From Rouxiella chamberiensis (GTDB lineage: Bacteria > Pseudomonadota > Gammaproteobacteria > Enterobacterales > Enterobacteriaceae), in assembly GCF_026967475.1 (NCBI RefSeq), contig NZ_CP114058.1, forward strand, positions 3,596,001-3,660,000: 64,000 bases of DNA. Reading direction: 5' to 3'. Position 1 is the first letter of the stretch. Each line of letters starts with the position of its first letter. Position numbers and translations under genes: made by a program. A model generated the notes under the pieces. The model worked only from the letters and a program-made list of their open reading frames with translations. It made no database searches and was not told where the DNA came from. Positions 11,398-20,991 of this stretch are shown piece by piece.

Positions 11398-12360
11398 TTA
11401 ATAGAGCTTTTTCGCGGTTTCCCACATTTCGGTCTTGAACGGACGCTTCATGTTTTCGATGGCGTCGATGATGTCGTGATGTACCAGTTTTTCGTTCTGC
11501 ACGCCTACACAGCGACCGCCGTAACCTTGCAGCAGCAACTCGATGGAGTAGGCACCCATGCGGGAAGCCAGGATGCGGTCAAAGGCGCAAGGCGCACCAC
11601 CGCGCTGGATATGACCCAGCACTGTCGCGCGGGTTTCACGACGGGTTTCCGTTTCAATATGACGCGCCAAATCGCCGATATCGCAGATATGTTCGGTAAT
11701 GGCGACAATGGCGTGTTTCTTGCCCTTGGCGATGCCCGCCTTGATCTCTTCGACCAGATCGTCGCGATTGAACTCGACCTCGGGGATCACGATAAACTCG
11801 CAGCCGCCCGCAATGGCCGCCGACAGGGTCAAATCGCCGCAGTAACGGCCCATGACTTCAACGATGGAGATACGCTGGTGGGAGGATGACGTGTCACGCA
11901 GGCGGTCAATGGCTTCCACTACGGTTTCGAGCGCAGTGAAGTAGCCGATAGTGTAATCGGTGCCTGCGACGTCGTTATCGATGGTGCCCGGCAGGCCGAT
12001 GCAGGGAAAACCCATTTCGGTCAGGCGCTTGGCACCCATATAGGAGCCGTCGCCACCGATAACCACCAGCGCGTCTATCCCGCGGTTCTTCATGTTTTCA
12101 ATAGCTTTGCCACGCACGGCTTCATCGCGAAATTCGGGGAAACGCGCCGACCCGAGGAAGGTGCCGCCACGGTTAATCACATCCGATACGCTGTAGCGGT
12201 CGAGTTGCTTCATGCGATCTTCATAAAGTCCAAGGTAGCCGTCGTAGATACCAAAGACCTCCAGGCCCTCGGTTAGTGCTGCGCGAACAACGCCACGTAT
12301 TGCCGCATTCATGCCGGGGGCGTCGCCACCACTTGTCAGTACACCGATTTTCTTGATCAT
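11398..12360 (-). CDS. pfkA: ATP-dependent 6-phosphofructokinase I PfkA
   Basis: Commits glycolysis by phosphorylating fructose-6-phosphate with ATP. It is 320 residues, the same as E. coli PfkA. Motifs include GGDAPGMN (11-18, ATP loop), GTIDND (catalytic Asp region), MGRYCGDL and [13 protein letters not shown]. The gene is monocistronic, with a terminator downstream and candidate Cra sites upstream. In E. coli fieF lies between cpxP and pfkA; here that interval holds no gene. Confidence 0.98.
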   Translation of the reverse strand: MIKKIGVLTSGGDAPGMNAAIRGVVRAALTEGLEVFGIYDGYLGLYEDRMKQLDRYSVSDVINRGGTFLGSARFPEFRDEAVRGKAIENMKNRGIDALVVIGGDGSYMGAKRLTEMGFPCIGLPGTIDNDVAGTDYTIGYFTALETVVEAIDRLRDTSSSHQRISIVEVMGRYCGDLTLSAAIAGGCEFIVIPEVEFNRDDLVEEIKAGIAKGKKHAIVAITEHICDIGDLARHIETETRRETRATVLGHIQRGGAPCAFDRILASRMGAYSIELLLQGYGGRCVGVQNEKLVHHDIIDAIENMKRPFKTEMWETAKKLY

Positions 12361-12732
12361 GACTACCTCTGAACTTTTAGATGCAATTTCTTAAGAATTC
12401 TTGAGCAGACCCGCTATACCGGAGCCTTTTGGCAAAATTGTCTGGTTAGTCGTCTGAATGCTCAAATCATATAACAAAATGCTTAAACTGAATTGATTCA
12501 GGTCACCTGTCCTGCTGATTCAGCTTTGTTCAACGCTTTTCACATATCACTGACCCCGATTATACAAGGGTGGCGTGACAAACTTTAGATGAGTTTTTAA
12601 GTTCTTTTAGAAACACCGTGTTTTGTCACTCTTTATGCCGTTGCCCCTAAGGATAGCATTGTTCATTAAGACATCTGACTGATAATGCAACAAATCCGTT
12701 ACATTTATTGTGGGGTTGCCGAGTAATGAAGA
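12361..12732. other. Intergenic region upstream of pfkA, to the CpxQ terminator
   Basis: About 370 AT-rich bases between the pfkA start and the 3' end of the cpxP/CpxQ transcript. It holds the pfkA promoter region and the candidate Cra palindromes. The fieF gene found here in E. coli is absent, and no remnant was recognised. Confidence 0.6.
12488..12501. promoter_or_regulatory. Candidate Cra (FruR) operator for pfkA
   Basis: CTGAATTGATTCAG is a palindrome with one mismatch to the Cra core TGAAWCSNTHHW. It is about 130 bases upstream of the pfkA start. A second similar palindrome, GCTGATTCAGC, lies at about 12514-12524. Cra represses pfkA in E. coli. Prediction by eye. Confidence 0.4.
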
Positions 12733-12788
12733 TAAAAAGCCCCACCTTTCGGTGGGGAAGACAGGGATGGTGTCTATGGCAAGGAAAA
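12733..12788 (-). ncRNA. cpxQ: CpxQ small RNA (3'UTR fragment of cpxP mRNA)
   Basis: About 90 bases after the cpxP stop, the minus strand reads TTTTCCTTGCCATAGACACC, then ATCCCTGTCTTCC, then a CCCCACC-GAAA-GGTGGGG hairpin and a T-run. From memory of the E. coli sequence, this matches CpxQ in its seed region, spacing and Hfq-type terminator; the hairpin stem differs. In E. coli and Salmonella CpxQ is cut from cpxP mRNA by RNase E and represses envelope-protein mRNAs with Hfq. The 5' end at 12788 is inferred from that homology. Confidence 0.85.
12734..12757 (-). terminator. Terminator of cpxP/CpxQ
   Basis: CCCCACC (12740-12746 on the plus strand) pairs with GGTGGGG (12751-12757) around a four-base loop. 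The U-run is at 12734-12738 in the minus-strand direction. Confidence 0.9.
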
Positions 12789-12876
12789 GAAGGAGTGCGT
12801 GGTGCAGATTGCTGGGGAAAACAGTAACGTGTTTGATGAATTCGTCGACTTTACGTCTTATCAATTTTTGGAAACG

Positions 12877-13367
12877 TTATTCGGCACCGAGCGGCGTCTG
12901 GGCGGTAGAAGGTTGCATGCCGGAGATCTGCGCGGCGAGCTGCTGCATGCGCTGCTGATGTTTTTCATTCAACACTTCTTTCTGCTGAGGCGTTAAAAGG
13001 TTAAACATCAGGTTACGAATGCGCGCCATTTCTACCTGGCGGTCTACCTGTTCTGGGCTATTTTTTCAGCCTGGGCGCGGACGGCAGCCTGATCAAAATT
13101 CTTGGCGGTCACTAAATCGTGCATGGCTTCCATTTGCTGCAAATTGATTTGCGGCGAGTCTTTCCGGGCCTGATGCATGAGGTCTCGCATTTGCTGGCGT
13201 TGCTGTTCAGATAAATTAATTCCATCGAACATAGTGTTACGTCTATCCAACATATTGCCATCATGAGCTAAAGTATCTGCAGGCATCGGTTTTGTGCTGT
13301 CAGCTAACGCTACACTTGAACTAAGTGACAGCATTGAGGCCATAACCATTGCAGCTACCTTACACAT
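12877..13367 (-). CDS. cpxP: Periplasmic Cpx regulator CpxP (frameshifted)
   Basis: A periplasmic adaptor that inhibits the sensor CpxA and delivers misfolded pilins to DegP. A signal peptide (first ~24 residues) is followed by the LTxxQ-type motif [13 protein letters not shown]. The frame stops after EKIAQNR at 13044. One added base near 13053 (CAGAAC for CAGGAAC) gives [14 protein letters not shown] and the second motif [17 protein letters not shown], ending at 12877, for about 163 residues. I start at the ATG at 13367, which is better spaced from AGGAG than the GTG at 13370. The 3'UTR encodes CpxQ. It is divergent from cpxRA across a CpxR box. Confidence 0.93.
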
Positions 13368-13450
13368 CACGAACTCCTATAATTTTTTCGCATCACGCGA
13401 ATCATTGGAAAGCAGTCTAACCCTGGAGCTGCAAACTAGCGTCAGTGCTT

Positions 13451-13465
13451 GTAAAACTACGTAAA
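13451..13465. promoter_or_regulatory. CpxR box between cpxP and cpxR
   Basis: GTAAA-ACTAC-GTAAA is a perfect match to the CpxR recognition site GTAAA-N5-GTAAA. It lies about 85 bases from the cpxP start and 55 from the cpxR start, well placed to activate cpxP and autoregulate cpxRA. Confidence 0.9.
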
Positions 13466-13517
13466 GTCATGGAATAGCGGCAATTGATGACGTATTTTGC
13501 GTCTAGAGGTAATTACA

Positions 13518-14222
13518 ATGAATAAGATTTTGTTAGTTGATGACGATCGTGAACTGACTTCACTTTTGAAAGAACTGCTAGAGATTGAAGGATTTAGCGT
13601 GGTGGTCGCCTACGACGGCGAGCAGGCGCTCGAAAAACTGGACAGCAGCATCGGCCTGTTGCTGCTTGACGTCATGATGCCGAAGAAAAACGGCATCGAG
13701 ACTCTGAAAGAGTTACGCCAGCGTCACCAAACGCCGGTGATTATGTTGACCGCGCGCGGCAGCGAGCTGGACAAAGTGCTGGGCCTTGAGCTGGGCGCTG
13801 ACGACTATTTGCCAAAACCGTTTAACGACCGTGAACTGGTTGCCCGTATCCGCGCCATGCTGCGCCGCTCAAACTGGAGCGAGCAACAGCAGAGCGGCGG
13901 CGAAACCAACAGTTCGCCAACGCTTGAAGTCGACGGTCTGCAGCTTAATCCGGGTCGTCAGGAAGCCAGCTTCGGCGGACAGCCGCTTGATCTCACCGGT
14001 ACCGAATTTACCTTGCTGTATCTGCTGGCCAAACATCTGGGTCAGGTAGTGTCACGCGAACATCTCAGCCAGGAAGTGCTGGGCAAGCGCCTGACGCCTT
14101 TTGACCGCGCAATCGACATGCACATCTCCAATCTGCGTCGCAAACTGCCGGACCGCAAAGATGGCCATCCGTGGTTCAAAACGCTGCGTGGCCGTGGTTA
14201 TCTAATGGTATCTGCTACATGA
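13518..14222 (+). CDS. cpxR: Response regulator CpxR
   Basis: An OmpR/PhoB-type transcription factor for envelope stress. The receiver domain spans roughly 1-115 with acidic pocket DDD (8-10), phospho-acceptor Asp51 (LLLLDVMMPKKNG) and the Lys of LPKPF. A winged-helix DNA-binding domain occupies 140-234 (RAIDMHISNLRRKL, RGRGYLM). The ATG at 13518 (MNKILLV) follows AGAGGT; the extension to 13497 is dropped. The gene overlaps cpxA by ATGA, indicating translational coupling. Confidence 0.98.
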   Translation: MNKILLVDDDRELTSLLKELLEIEGFSVVVAYDGEQALEKLDSSIGLLLLDVMMPKKNGIETLKELRQRHQTPVIMLTARGSELDKVLGLELGADDYLPKPFNDRELVARIRAMLRRSNWSEQQQSGGETNSSPTLEVDGLQLNPGRQEASFGGQPLDLTGTEFTLLYLLAKHLGQVVSREHLSQEVLGKRLTPFDRAIDMHISNLRRKLPDRKDGHPWFKTLRGRGYLMVSAT

Positions 14223-15589
14223 TAAACAGCCTTACCGCGCGTATTTTTGCCATTTTCTGGTTTACCCTCGCGCTGGTTCTGATGCTGGTTCTGATGGTTC
14301 CCAAGCTAGACTCCCGTCAGCTTACGCCGCTGCTCGACAGTGAGCAGCGTCAGGGATTGATGATTGAACAGCACGTCGAAGCCGAACTGGCGGGCGATCC
14401 GGCCAATGATCTCATGTGGTGGCGCAGATTGTTCCGCGCTATCGACAAATGGGCACCACCGGGCCAGCGATTGCTGCTGGTCACAAGCGAAGGCCGGGTC
14501 ATAGGCGCGCAACGCAATGAAATGCAGGTGGTGCGCAACTTTATCGGCCAGTCCGACAACTCCGATCGCCCCAAGAAGAAGAAATACGGCCGAGTCGAGA
14601 TGGTCGGGCCTTTTGCCGTGCGTGACGGCGAAGACAACTATCAGCTTTACCTGATTCGTCCGGCGGGCAGTGCGCAGTCCGACTTTATCAATCTGATGTT
14701 TGACCGACCGCTGCTGTTGCTGATTGTCACCATGCTTATCAGCGCTCCGCTGCTGCTTTGGCTGGCGTGGAGCCTTGCCAAACCGGCCCGACAGCTGAAA
14801 AACGCGGCCGATGATGTAGCCCGAGGAAATCTCAAACAGCATCCCGAACTTGAATCCGGCCCGCAGGAGTTTCTGGCTACCGGTCAGAGCTTCAACCAGA
14901 TGGTGAGCGCACTGGAACGGATGGTTACCGCGCAGCAGCGGCTGATTTCCGATATTTCGCACGAGTTGCGCACGCCCCTGACCCGTTTGCAGCTGGCAAC
15001 CGCGCTCATGCGTCGTCGTCATGGCGAAGGCAAAGAGTTGCAGCGTATCGAAATGGAAGCGCAGCGGCTTGACGGCATGATCAACGACTTGCTGGTCCTG
15101 TCGCGCAGTCAGCATAAAAACGAATTAACGCGGGAACATCTCAAAGCCAACGAACTGTGGGCCGACGTGATAGACAACGCGCAATTCGAAGCCGAACAGA
15201 TGGGAAAAACGCTGGAAGTGACCGCGCCTCCGGGTCCGTGGAAACTGATTGGCAACCCGAACGCGCTCGACAGCGCGCTGGAAAATATCGTTCGCAATGC
15301 ACTGCGCTACTCGCATCATCATATTGCCGTCAATTTCACGGCAGACAGCGATGGCGTCACGATTATGGTCGATGACGATGGTCCGGGCGTGAGTGAAGAA
15401 GACCGCGAGCAGATTTTCCGACCGTTCTACCGTACCGATGAAGCGCGCGATCGCGAGTCGGGCGGTACGGGGCTTGGATTAGCTATCGTTGAAACGGCGG
15501 TGCAGCAACACCGTGGCTGGGTTAAAGCCGAAGACAGTCCGCTGGGCGGTCTTCGACTGATTATCTGGCTTCCCCTGCAACAGCGCTAA
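14219..15589 (+). CDS. cpxA: Sensor histidine kinase/phosphatase CpxA
   Basis: An inner-membrane sensor that phosphorylates CpxR on envelope damage and dephosphorylates it when held by CpxP. The 456-residue protein has a first membrane helix at about 7-29, a periplasmic domain, a second helix near 165-185, a HAMP linker, the H-box [15 protein letters not shown] with the autophosphorylated His near 248, and an HATPase domain with the N-box ([13 protein letters not shown]) and DDDGPGV and [10 protein letters not shown]-boxes. The start overlaps the cpxR stop. trmL follows within about 50 bases. Confidence 0.98.
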   Translation: MINSLTARIFAIFWFTLALVLMLVLMVPKLDSRQLTPLLDSEQRQGLMIEQHVEAELAGDPANDLMWWRRLFRAIDKWAPPGQRLLLVTSEGRVIGAQRNEMQVVRNFIGQSDNSDRPKKKKYGRVEMVGPFAVRDGEDNYQLYLIRPAGSAQSDFINLMFDRPLLLLIVTMLISAPLLLWLAWSLAKPARQLKNAADDVARGNLKQHPELESGPQEFLATGQSFNQMVSALERMVTAQQRLISDISHELRTPLTRLQLATALMRRRHGEGKELQRIEMEAQRLDGMINDLLVLSRSQHKNELTREHLKANELWADVIDNAQFEAEQMGKTLEVTAPPGPWKLIGNPNALDSALENIVRNALRYSHHHIAVNFTADSDGVTIMVDDDGPGVSEEDREQIFRPFYRTDEARDRESGGTGLGLAIVETAVQQHRGWVKAEDSPLGGLRLIIWLPLQQR

Positions 15590-15635
15590 GATTCTGCTAT
15601 TCTGCGTCCCTCACGAACAGAGGGGCGCAGACCGC

Positions 15636-16109
15636 ATGCTTAACATCGTTTTATTCGAACCAGAAATCCCACCCAATACCGGTAATATCATTCGCCTCTG
15701 TGCCAATACCGGCTGCCAGTTGCATCTTATCAAACCGATGGGCTTTGCCTGGGACGATAAACGTCTGCGTCGCGCGGGGCTGGACTACCACGAGTTCACC
15801 CACATCAAGCATCATGAAAACTATGAGGCTTTTCTTGCCAGCGAATCGCCCGAACGCCTGTTCGCGCTGACGACCAAAGGCACCCCTGCTCACAGCGCTG
15901 TCTCTTATCGCGACAACGACTATCTGGTGTTCGGGCCTGAAAGCCGTGGACTGCCGCCGGTCATTCTGGACAACCTTCCGCCCCAGCAAAAAATACGCAT
16001 CCCCATGCAGCCCGACAGCCGCAGCATGAATCTGTCGAATGCCGTTTCCGTCGTGGTGTACGAAGCGTGGCGTCAGCTGGGTTATCCGGGCGCGCTGCTT
16101 AAGGAATAA
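15636..16109 (+). CDS. trmL: tRNA (cytidine/uridine-34-2'-O)-methyltransferase TrmL
   Basis: A SPOUT-class methyltransferase that methylates the ribose of wobble nucleotide 34 in tRNA-Leu isoacceptors, using SAM. It is 157 residues, as in E. coli, with the knot motifs [27 protein letters not shown] and [32 protein letters not shown]. It converges with cysE. In E. coli trmL-cysE lies far from cpxRA; the direct cpxA-trmL junction is a Yersiniaceae-type order. Confidence 0.96.
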   Translation: MLNIVLFEPEIPPNTGNIIRLCANTGCQLHLIKPMGFAWDDKRLRRAGLDYHEFTHIKHHENYEAFLASESPERLFALTTKGTPAHSAVSYRDNDYLVFGPESRGLPPVILDNLPPQQKIRIPMQPDSRSMNLSNAVSVVVYEAWRQLGYPGALLKE

Positions 16110-16125
16110 AAGCGGGGAAAACAGA

Positions 16126-16149
16126 AACGGCATGCGAAAGCACGCCGTT
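16126..16149 (-). terminator. Terminator between trmL and cysE
   Basis: A ten-base stem (AACGGCATGC with GCACGCCGTT, one mismatch) around a GAAA loop. A T-rich tail on the minus strand suggests it terminates the cysE transcript. Confidence 0.6.
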
Positions 16150-16155
16150 GAAAGA

Positions 16156-16977
16156 CTAGATACCGTCGCCGAACTCGAAGCCGTGCGCGCCGTTGAAGTA
16201 CTGGTTCATGTCCATGGAAGGTTTTTCGCTTTCCGGACGACCCACTATCCTGGCCGGTACGCCTGCCGCCGTCACGTGCGCTGGCACAGACTGCAGGACG
16301 ACCGAGTTCGCGCCAATCTTCGCCCCTGCGCCCACCTCGATATTGCCGAGAATTTTTGCCCCCGCGCCAATCATCACGCCTTCGCGAATTTTCGGGTGGC
16401 GATCGCCTACGGTTTTACCGGTTCCGCCCAGCGTGACAGACTGTAAAATCGAGACGTCGTTTTCGACCACGGCCGTTTCGCCGATCACGATACCGGTCGC
16501 GTGATCGAGCATGATCCCGCAGCCAATACGTGCCGCCGGGTGAATATCTACACCAAAGGTGACGGAAATCTGATTCTGGAAATACACCGCCAGCGCCTGC
16601 CGGTCCTGCTTCCACAGCCAGTTGCCGATGCGGTACGCCTGAAGCGCATGAAAGCCTTTCAGGTACAGCAGCGGCGTTGAATATTTGTCGACGGCCGCAT
16701 CACGCGAGTGAACAGCGAGAATATCGCGGGCGGCAGAAAGGGTCATTTGCTCGTCGTTGCGGTAAGCCTCTTCAACCACTTCACGAATGGCGATGGCCGG
16801 CATGATTGGGCTACCCAGCTTGTTGGCAAGAATGTAGCTCAGCGCACTGCCCAGATTCTCGTGCTTGAGTAATGTCGCATGGAAAAAGCTCGCCAGCATA
16901 GGTTCACACTCAGCCAGCGCACGCGCTTCTGATTTTATGTTATTCCAGACTAGTTCCAACTCTTCTGACGACATCAT
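16156..16977 (-). CDS. cysE: Serine O-acetyltransferase CysE
   Basis: Makes O-acetylserine from serine and acetyl-CoA, the first step of cysteine synthesis. The 273-residue protein has an N-terminal helical domain and a C-terminal left-handed beta-helix of hexapeptide repeats (HPAARIGCGIMLDHATG, VIGETAVVENDVSILQSVTLGG, IGAGAKILGNIEVGAGAKIGANSVV). The C-terminal tail carries residues used in cysteine feedback inhibition and binding to CysK and ends in Ile, as expected. It is last in the yibN-grxC-secB-gpsA-cysE run. Confidence 0.97.
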   Translation of the reverse strand: MMSSEELELVWNNIKSEARALAECEPMLASFFHATLLKHENLGSALSYILANKLGSPIMPAIAIREVVEEAYRNDEQMTLSAARDILAVHSRDAAVDKYSTPLLYLKGFHALQAYRIGNWLWKQDRQALAVYFQNQISVTFGVDIHPAARIGCGIMLDHATGIVIGETAVVENDVSILQSVTLGGTGKTVGDRHPKIREGVMIGAGAKILGNIEVGAGAKIGANSVVLQSVPAHVTAAGVPARIVGRPESEKPSMDMNQYFNGAHGFEFGDGI

Positions 16978-17095
16978 GCCTTCCTTACCGCTTTATTAAA
17001 AAAAGGTCTGCAACAGAGAATAGTAGGCCAGCCAGCTTCACTCACTGGCGGGCACGTTTTTACAGGCTGCGCTTTACTGCATCGGCATCGCGAAC

Positions 17096-18115
17096 TTAGC
17101 GGCTGCCGGACTCGTCTTTACTGGCGCGCGCCAACAGGCTGATCGCGGCTTCACGCGCGTCTTTACCGTTGTAGAGCACCTGGAAAATCTGCTCGGTTAT
17201 CGGCATTTCAACATTGAAACGCTGCGCCAGAGCACGAACTTCCTTGGTATTGCGATAACCTTCAACCACCTGGCCTATCTTGTCCTGAGCGCTCTGAACG
17301 TCGAGGCCCTCTCCAAGCATAATACCGAAACGGCGATTGCGTGACTGATTGTCGGTGCAGGTTAGCACCAAATCGCCCAGCCCTGCCATGCCCATGAAGG
17401 TCGAGGGCGAAGCGCCAAGCGCCGAGCCAAGACGGCTCATTTCTGCCAGACCGCGGGTGATCAACGCCGTGCGGGCGTTGGCACCAAAGCCGATACCGTC
17501 TGACATGCCTGCGCCAATGGCGATAACGTTTTTCACCGCGCCGCCAAGCTGCACGCCGATAAAGTCGGGGTTGCTGTACACGCGGAAACTCTTGCCGCAA
17601 TGCAGCAGCTGTTGCAAGTCTTCACCAAACTGCGCGTCGGTCGAGGCAAGAGCGATTGCGGTAGGCATGCCTGCAGCGAGCTCTTTGGCGAAGGTCGGAC
17701 CGGATACCACAGCCAGCGGAATGGTATCGCCCAGCTCTTCACGCGCGACGTCTTGCAATAGACGACCGGTTTCGGCCTCAAGACCCTTGGTGGCCCAGAC
17801 AATGCGGGCATCGGCACGTAAAAATGGTTTGATTTGACGTAATACGTCACCGAATACGTGACTCGGCACCACCACCAGCACATCGCGGCTGGCCGCAATC
17901 GCCGTCGCAAGGTCGGTTTCGAGAATCAGGGTATCGGGGAAGGTAACGTCGGGAAGGAATGCCTGGTTGCAGCGGGCGGATTGCAGCGCCTGAATATGCG
18001 CGGCGTTATGCCCCCACAGCACAACCGGGTGGCCATTTCTGGCTAGGGTAATCGCTAAAGCGGTGCCGTACGAGCCGGCACCGATAACGGTCATTGAAGC
18101 ATTGACAGTTTTCAT
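17096..18115 (-). CDS. gpsA: Glycerol-3-phosphate dehydrogenase [NAD(P)+] GpsA
   Basis: Reduces dihydroxyacetone phosphate to sn-glycerol-3-phosphate for phospholipid synthesis. The 339-residue protein has an N-terminal Rossmann motif GAGSYG (12-17), the catalytic-site block [13 protein letters not shown], and the C-terminal all-helical domain ([20 protein letters not shown]). The ATG overlaps the secB stop codon (ATGA), so the two are translationally coupled, as in other enterobacteria. Confidence 0.97.
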   Translation of the reverse strand: MKTVNASMTVIGAGSYGTALAITLARNGHPVVLWGHNAAHIQALQSARCNQAFLPDVTFPDTLILETDLATAIAASRDVLVVVPSHVFGDVLRQIKPFLRADARIVWATKGLEAETGRLLQDVAREELGDTIPLAVVSGPTFAKELAAGMPTAIALASTDAQFGEDLQQLLHCGKSFRVYSNPDFIGVQLGGAVKNVIAIGAGMSDGIGFGANARTALITRGLAEMSRLGSALGASPSTFMGMAGLGDLVLTCTDNQSRNRRFGIMLGEGLDVQSAQDKIGQVVEGYRNTKEVRALAQRFNVEMPITEQIFQVLYNGKDAREAAISLLARASKDESGSR

Positions 18116-18585
18116 CAGGCATCCTGATGTGGCTGTGCACCTTCGGTTTCCGACTGCTGCTGCAGATAGTTCATGAACAGGGCGTCGAAGTTGACCGGTG
18201 CCAGATTAAGCTGCGGGAAGGTGCCGCGTGAAACCAGACTGGTGATGCACTCACGCGCGTAAGGGAACAGAATGTTCGGGCAGTAGGCGCCCAGGCAATG
18301 CGCCATCTGGGTGCCGTCGATGCCTTCGATGGAGAAGATGCCGCCCTGCTGAACTTCACACAGGAAAGCCGTCTCGTCGGCGACAGATGCAGTCACGGTC
18401 ACACGCAGGACAACTTCAAACACGCCTTCAGCCAGCTGGTTGGAAGCGGTGTCCAGATCCAGTTTAATCTCGGGTTCCCACTCTTTCTGGAAAACCTGTG
18501 GAGCATTTGGAGCTTCAAAGGAGATGTCTTTGGTGTAGATACGCTGGATCTGGAAAGTCATCTCGGTGTTGTTCTGTTCTGACAT
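18115..18585 (-). CDS. secB: Protein-export chaperone SecB
   Basis: A tetrameric cytoplasmic chaperone that keeps preproteins unfolded and hands them to SecA. It is 156 residues, with [22 protein letters not shown] near the N terminus and the conserved acidic region [10 protein letters not shown]. The [17 protein letters not shown] segment is also typical. It lies between grxC and gpsA with an ATGA overlap to gpsA. Confidence 0.98.
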   Translation of the reverse strand: MSEQNNTEMTFQIQRIYTKDISFEAPNAPQVFQKEWEPEIKLDLDTASNQLAEGVFEVVLRVTVTASVADETAFLCEVQQGGIFSIEGIDGTQMAHCLGAYCPNILFPYARECITSLVSRGTFPQLNLAPVNFDALFMNYLQQQSETEGAQPHQDA

Positions 18586-18651
18586 GAAAATAGTACCCTT
18601 AAGTTAAATAATCCTTTGAAACACCCGCTTTCATGCGCAAATGCGCACACC

Positions 18652-18900
18652 TCAAAGCAGAGGGTCGAGACCGCCACGGGCATCAAGTGCGTGTAAATCA
18701 TCGCATCCACCGATGTGCTTGCCGTCGATGAATACCTGAGGCACGGTCGTGCGGCCACTGCGCTCGATCATGACTTCACGTTTTGCTGCATCACCGTCGA
18801 TAGCAATTTCTTCAAAGGCTGCACCCTTGCTGTTCAGCAAGGCTTTGGCACGGTGACAAAAAGGGCAGGTCGCCTTGGTGTACATTTCAATCTTAGCCAT
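18652..18900 (-). CDS. grxC: Glutaredoxin 3 GrxC
   Basis: A small glutathione-dependent thiol-disulfide oxidoreductase of the cytoplasm. The true start is the ATG at 18900 (MAKIEMYTK); an upstream in-frame extension is not coding. In the 82-residue protein the active-site CPFC is at 12-15, the cis-Pro motif is TVPQVFIDG, and the glutathione-binding GGCDD follows. It is 66 bases before secB. Confidence 0.96.
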   Translation of the reverse strand: MAKIEMYTKATCPFCHRAKALLNSKGAAFEEIAIDGDAAKREVMIERSGRTTVPQVFIDGKHIGGCDDLHALDARGGLDPLL

Positions 18901-18972
18901 AACGCACCTCGGAATCATATTGTGGAAATAATCAATGTGCCTGCCGCTGAAGGTGAATCAGCGGCAGTGAAA

Positions 18973-19404
18973 TCACTTACCGCGCGCCAGAGGCAAATTC
19001 TCGCCACTCCAGCCCGCAATGCCTTCTTTCAGGCTGTAAACGCGCTCGAAACCGGCGTTTACCAGACCTTCGGCCGCCAAACGGGAAGTCTGGCCGTTTG
19101 CACAGACAACAATAACCGGCTGCGCCTTGTGCTTGGCAAGGTCACCGACATTGTTGCTCTTGATGTCTGCGCTCAGCAGATTGACTGAGGTCGAAATATG
19201 GCCCTTACGGAACTCTTCGCGCGCGCGAACGTCGACAACCACGGCATCTTCTTTATTGATAAGACGTGTTGCTTCACCGCGGGTTATCTCTTTAACTTTT
19301 GAGAAACGTGCTCTAATTGTAGTGAAAATCACGGCAATCAGCAGAGCAACCCACGCCAGGCTCAGAACTGGGTGCGCGCTAACGAATGGCATAATATCTT
19401 GCAT
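18973..19404 (-). CDS. yibN: Membrane-anchored rhodanese-like protein YibN
   Basis: A 143-residue protein with a single membrane helix at about 10-28, then a rhodanese domain ([31 protein letters not shown]). The active-site loop reads CANGQTSR, so a catalytic Cys is present. The start is the ATG at 19404, matching E. coli YibN; the longer frame to 19440 is dropped. The physiological role is not settled. It is first in the run with grxC, secB, gpsA and cysE. In E. coli gpmM lies between yibN and envC; here it is absent. Confidence 0.92.
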   Translation of the reverse strand: MQDIMPFVSAHPVLSLAWVALLIAVIFTTIRARFSKVKEITRGEATRLINKEDAVVVDVRAREEFRKGHISTSVNLLSADIKSNNVGDLAKHKAQPVIVVCANGQTSRLAAEGLVNAGFERVYSLKEGIAGWSGENLPLARGK

Positions 19405-19693
19405 GGGGTGTAACAACTCCCGACAGTTAGGGAAATTCAAGGCTCACGAGTATACCTTGCGTCTTGCGCAATTACAGCCCGAATGCGCCGCCTAATACTA
19501 TAAACTGCGGCGCATCCCGAAAAAATCAAGGGGCGGCTGACAAATATATTCGCGGATATTCTGTTTCATTCAACTACGGTTTATTCACTGGCAGGCAGCC
19601 TGTTACCCGCTATCTTGAATGATGACGGCGAGTTTTTTTGTTTTCGCATCATGTTGTTGATTAGTGTTACGATAAAAGCCAACAGGGATCAGA

Positions 19694-20991
19694 GTGTCTA
19701 TCATCCTGGGTCGACAAGCGGAAAAAAGTTTGAGCAAATCTATCTATTTCAGTTTGATGAGAAAAGTTCTTTCCGGTTCGGCACTGCTTGTCTGCGGTGC
19801 ACTGCTGGTTCAGCCACGGTACAGTTTTGCCGATGACAACAAGGACCAACTCAAGAACATTCAGCAAAGCATCGCCGAAAAGGAAAAAAGCGTTAAGGCC
19901 CAGAAGCTTCAACGCGGATCTCTGCTCGACCAGCTTCAGTCCCAGGAAAAAACATCGCGGCCGCCAGCCGCAAGCTGCGCGACACGCAACTGACCCTCTC
20001 CAGCCTCAACAAAGACATTTCCAGCCTGAATGCTTCCATCGACAAACTGCAAAAACAGCAGAAGAGTCAGGAACAAATGCTGGCAAAACAGCTCGATGCC
20101 GCTTTCAGAATGGGCAAGCAGAGCGGGCTGCAACTGATCCTCAGCGGGGAAGAAAGCCAGCGCAGCGAGCGTATTCTGGCGTACTTCAGCTACCTCAATC
20201 AGGAACGTCAGCAAAATATCGACGATCTGAAAAAGACCCGCAGCGATCTGGCGTCACAGCGCGTGACGTTGCAATCCAAGCAGGTTCAGCAGAAAACGGC
20301 GCTTTCGGATCAACAGACCCAACAGCAAAAACTCGAGCAGGCCCGCGCAGCACGACAAAAGACGCTGACCTCTCTCGAGTCTTCATTGCATAAAGACGAA
20401 GCCAGTCTGGTGGAGCTGCGCGCCAACCAGACGCGTCTGCAAGACAAGATTGCCGCCGCCGAGCGGGCCGCCAAGGCGCGTGCAGAGAAAGAAGCGCGTG
20501 AAGCCGCCGCCGTGCGTGCCAAGGAACAAAAAGCGAAATCCCAGGGTTCGACCTACAAACCGACGCAGAGTGAACAGGCGCTGGTATCGCGAACGGGCGG
20601 TCTTGGCCGTCCTGCCGGTCAGGATATCTGGCCGGTTCGTGGCGCGGTACAGCATCGCTTCGGGGAAGAGTTGCAGGGCGAGCTTCGTTATAAAGGTATT
20701 GTTATTGCCGCCCGCGAGGGCAGTGATGTAAGAGCCATCGCCGATGGTCGCGTGCTGCTGGCAGACTGGTTGCAGGGTTATGGGCTGGTTGTCGTGGTCG
20801 ATCACGGCAAGGGCGACATGAGTCTGTACGGATATAACCAGAGCGCACTGGTGAATGTAGGCGACCAGGTGAAAGCCGGTCAGCCTATCGCACAGGTGGG
20901 CACCAGTGGTGGACAAGGTCAGCCGTCCCTGTACTTCGAAATCCGTCGTCAGGGTCAGGCCGTTAACCCACAGCCGTGGTTGGGAAGATGA
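19694..20991 (+). CDS. envC: Murein hydrolase activator EnvC (frameshifted)
   Basis: A periplasmic factor that recruits and activates amidases AmiA and AmiB at the septum via FtsEX. An N-terminal signal is followed by a long coiled coil (DQLKNIQQSIAEKEKSVKAQ onward), then a degenerate LytM/M23 domain lacking the metal ligands (KGIVIAAREGSDVRAIADGR ... [19 protein letters not shown]). The frame breaks at 19947-19952, where six A occur and seven are needed; the repair joins LQSQEK to NIAAASRKLRDTQLTLSSLN. The start is uncertain: GTG at 19694 (AGGG upstream) or ATG at 19757. Its stop overlaps the yibQ start. Confidence 0.93.

Noticed and set aside
12607..12864. Possible 85-codon gene between pfkA and cpxP
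   Set aside because: Overlaps the CpxQ RNA and the cpxP 3'UTR; its terminator hairpin lies inside, and no family is recognisable.
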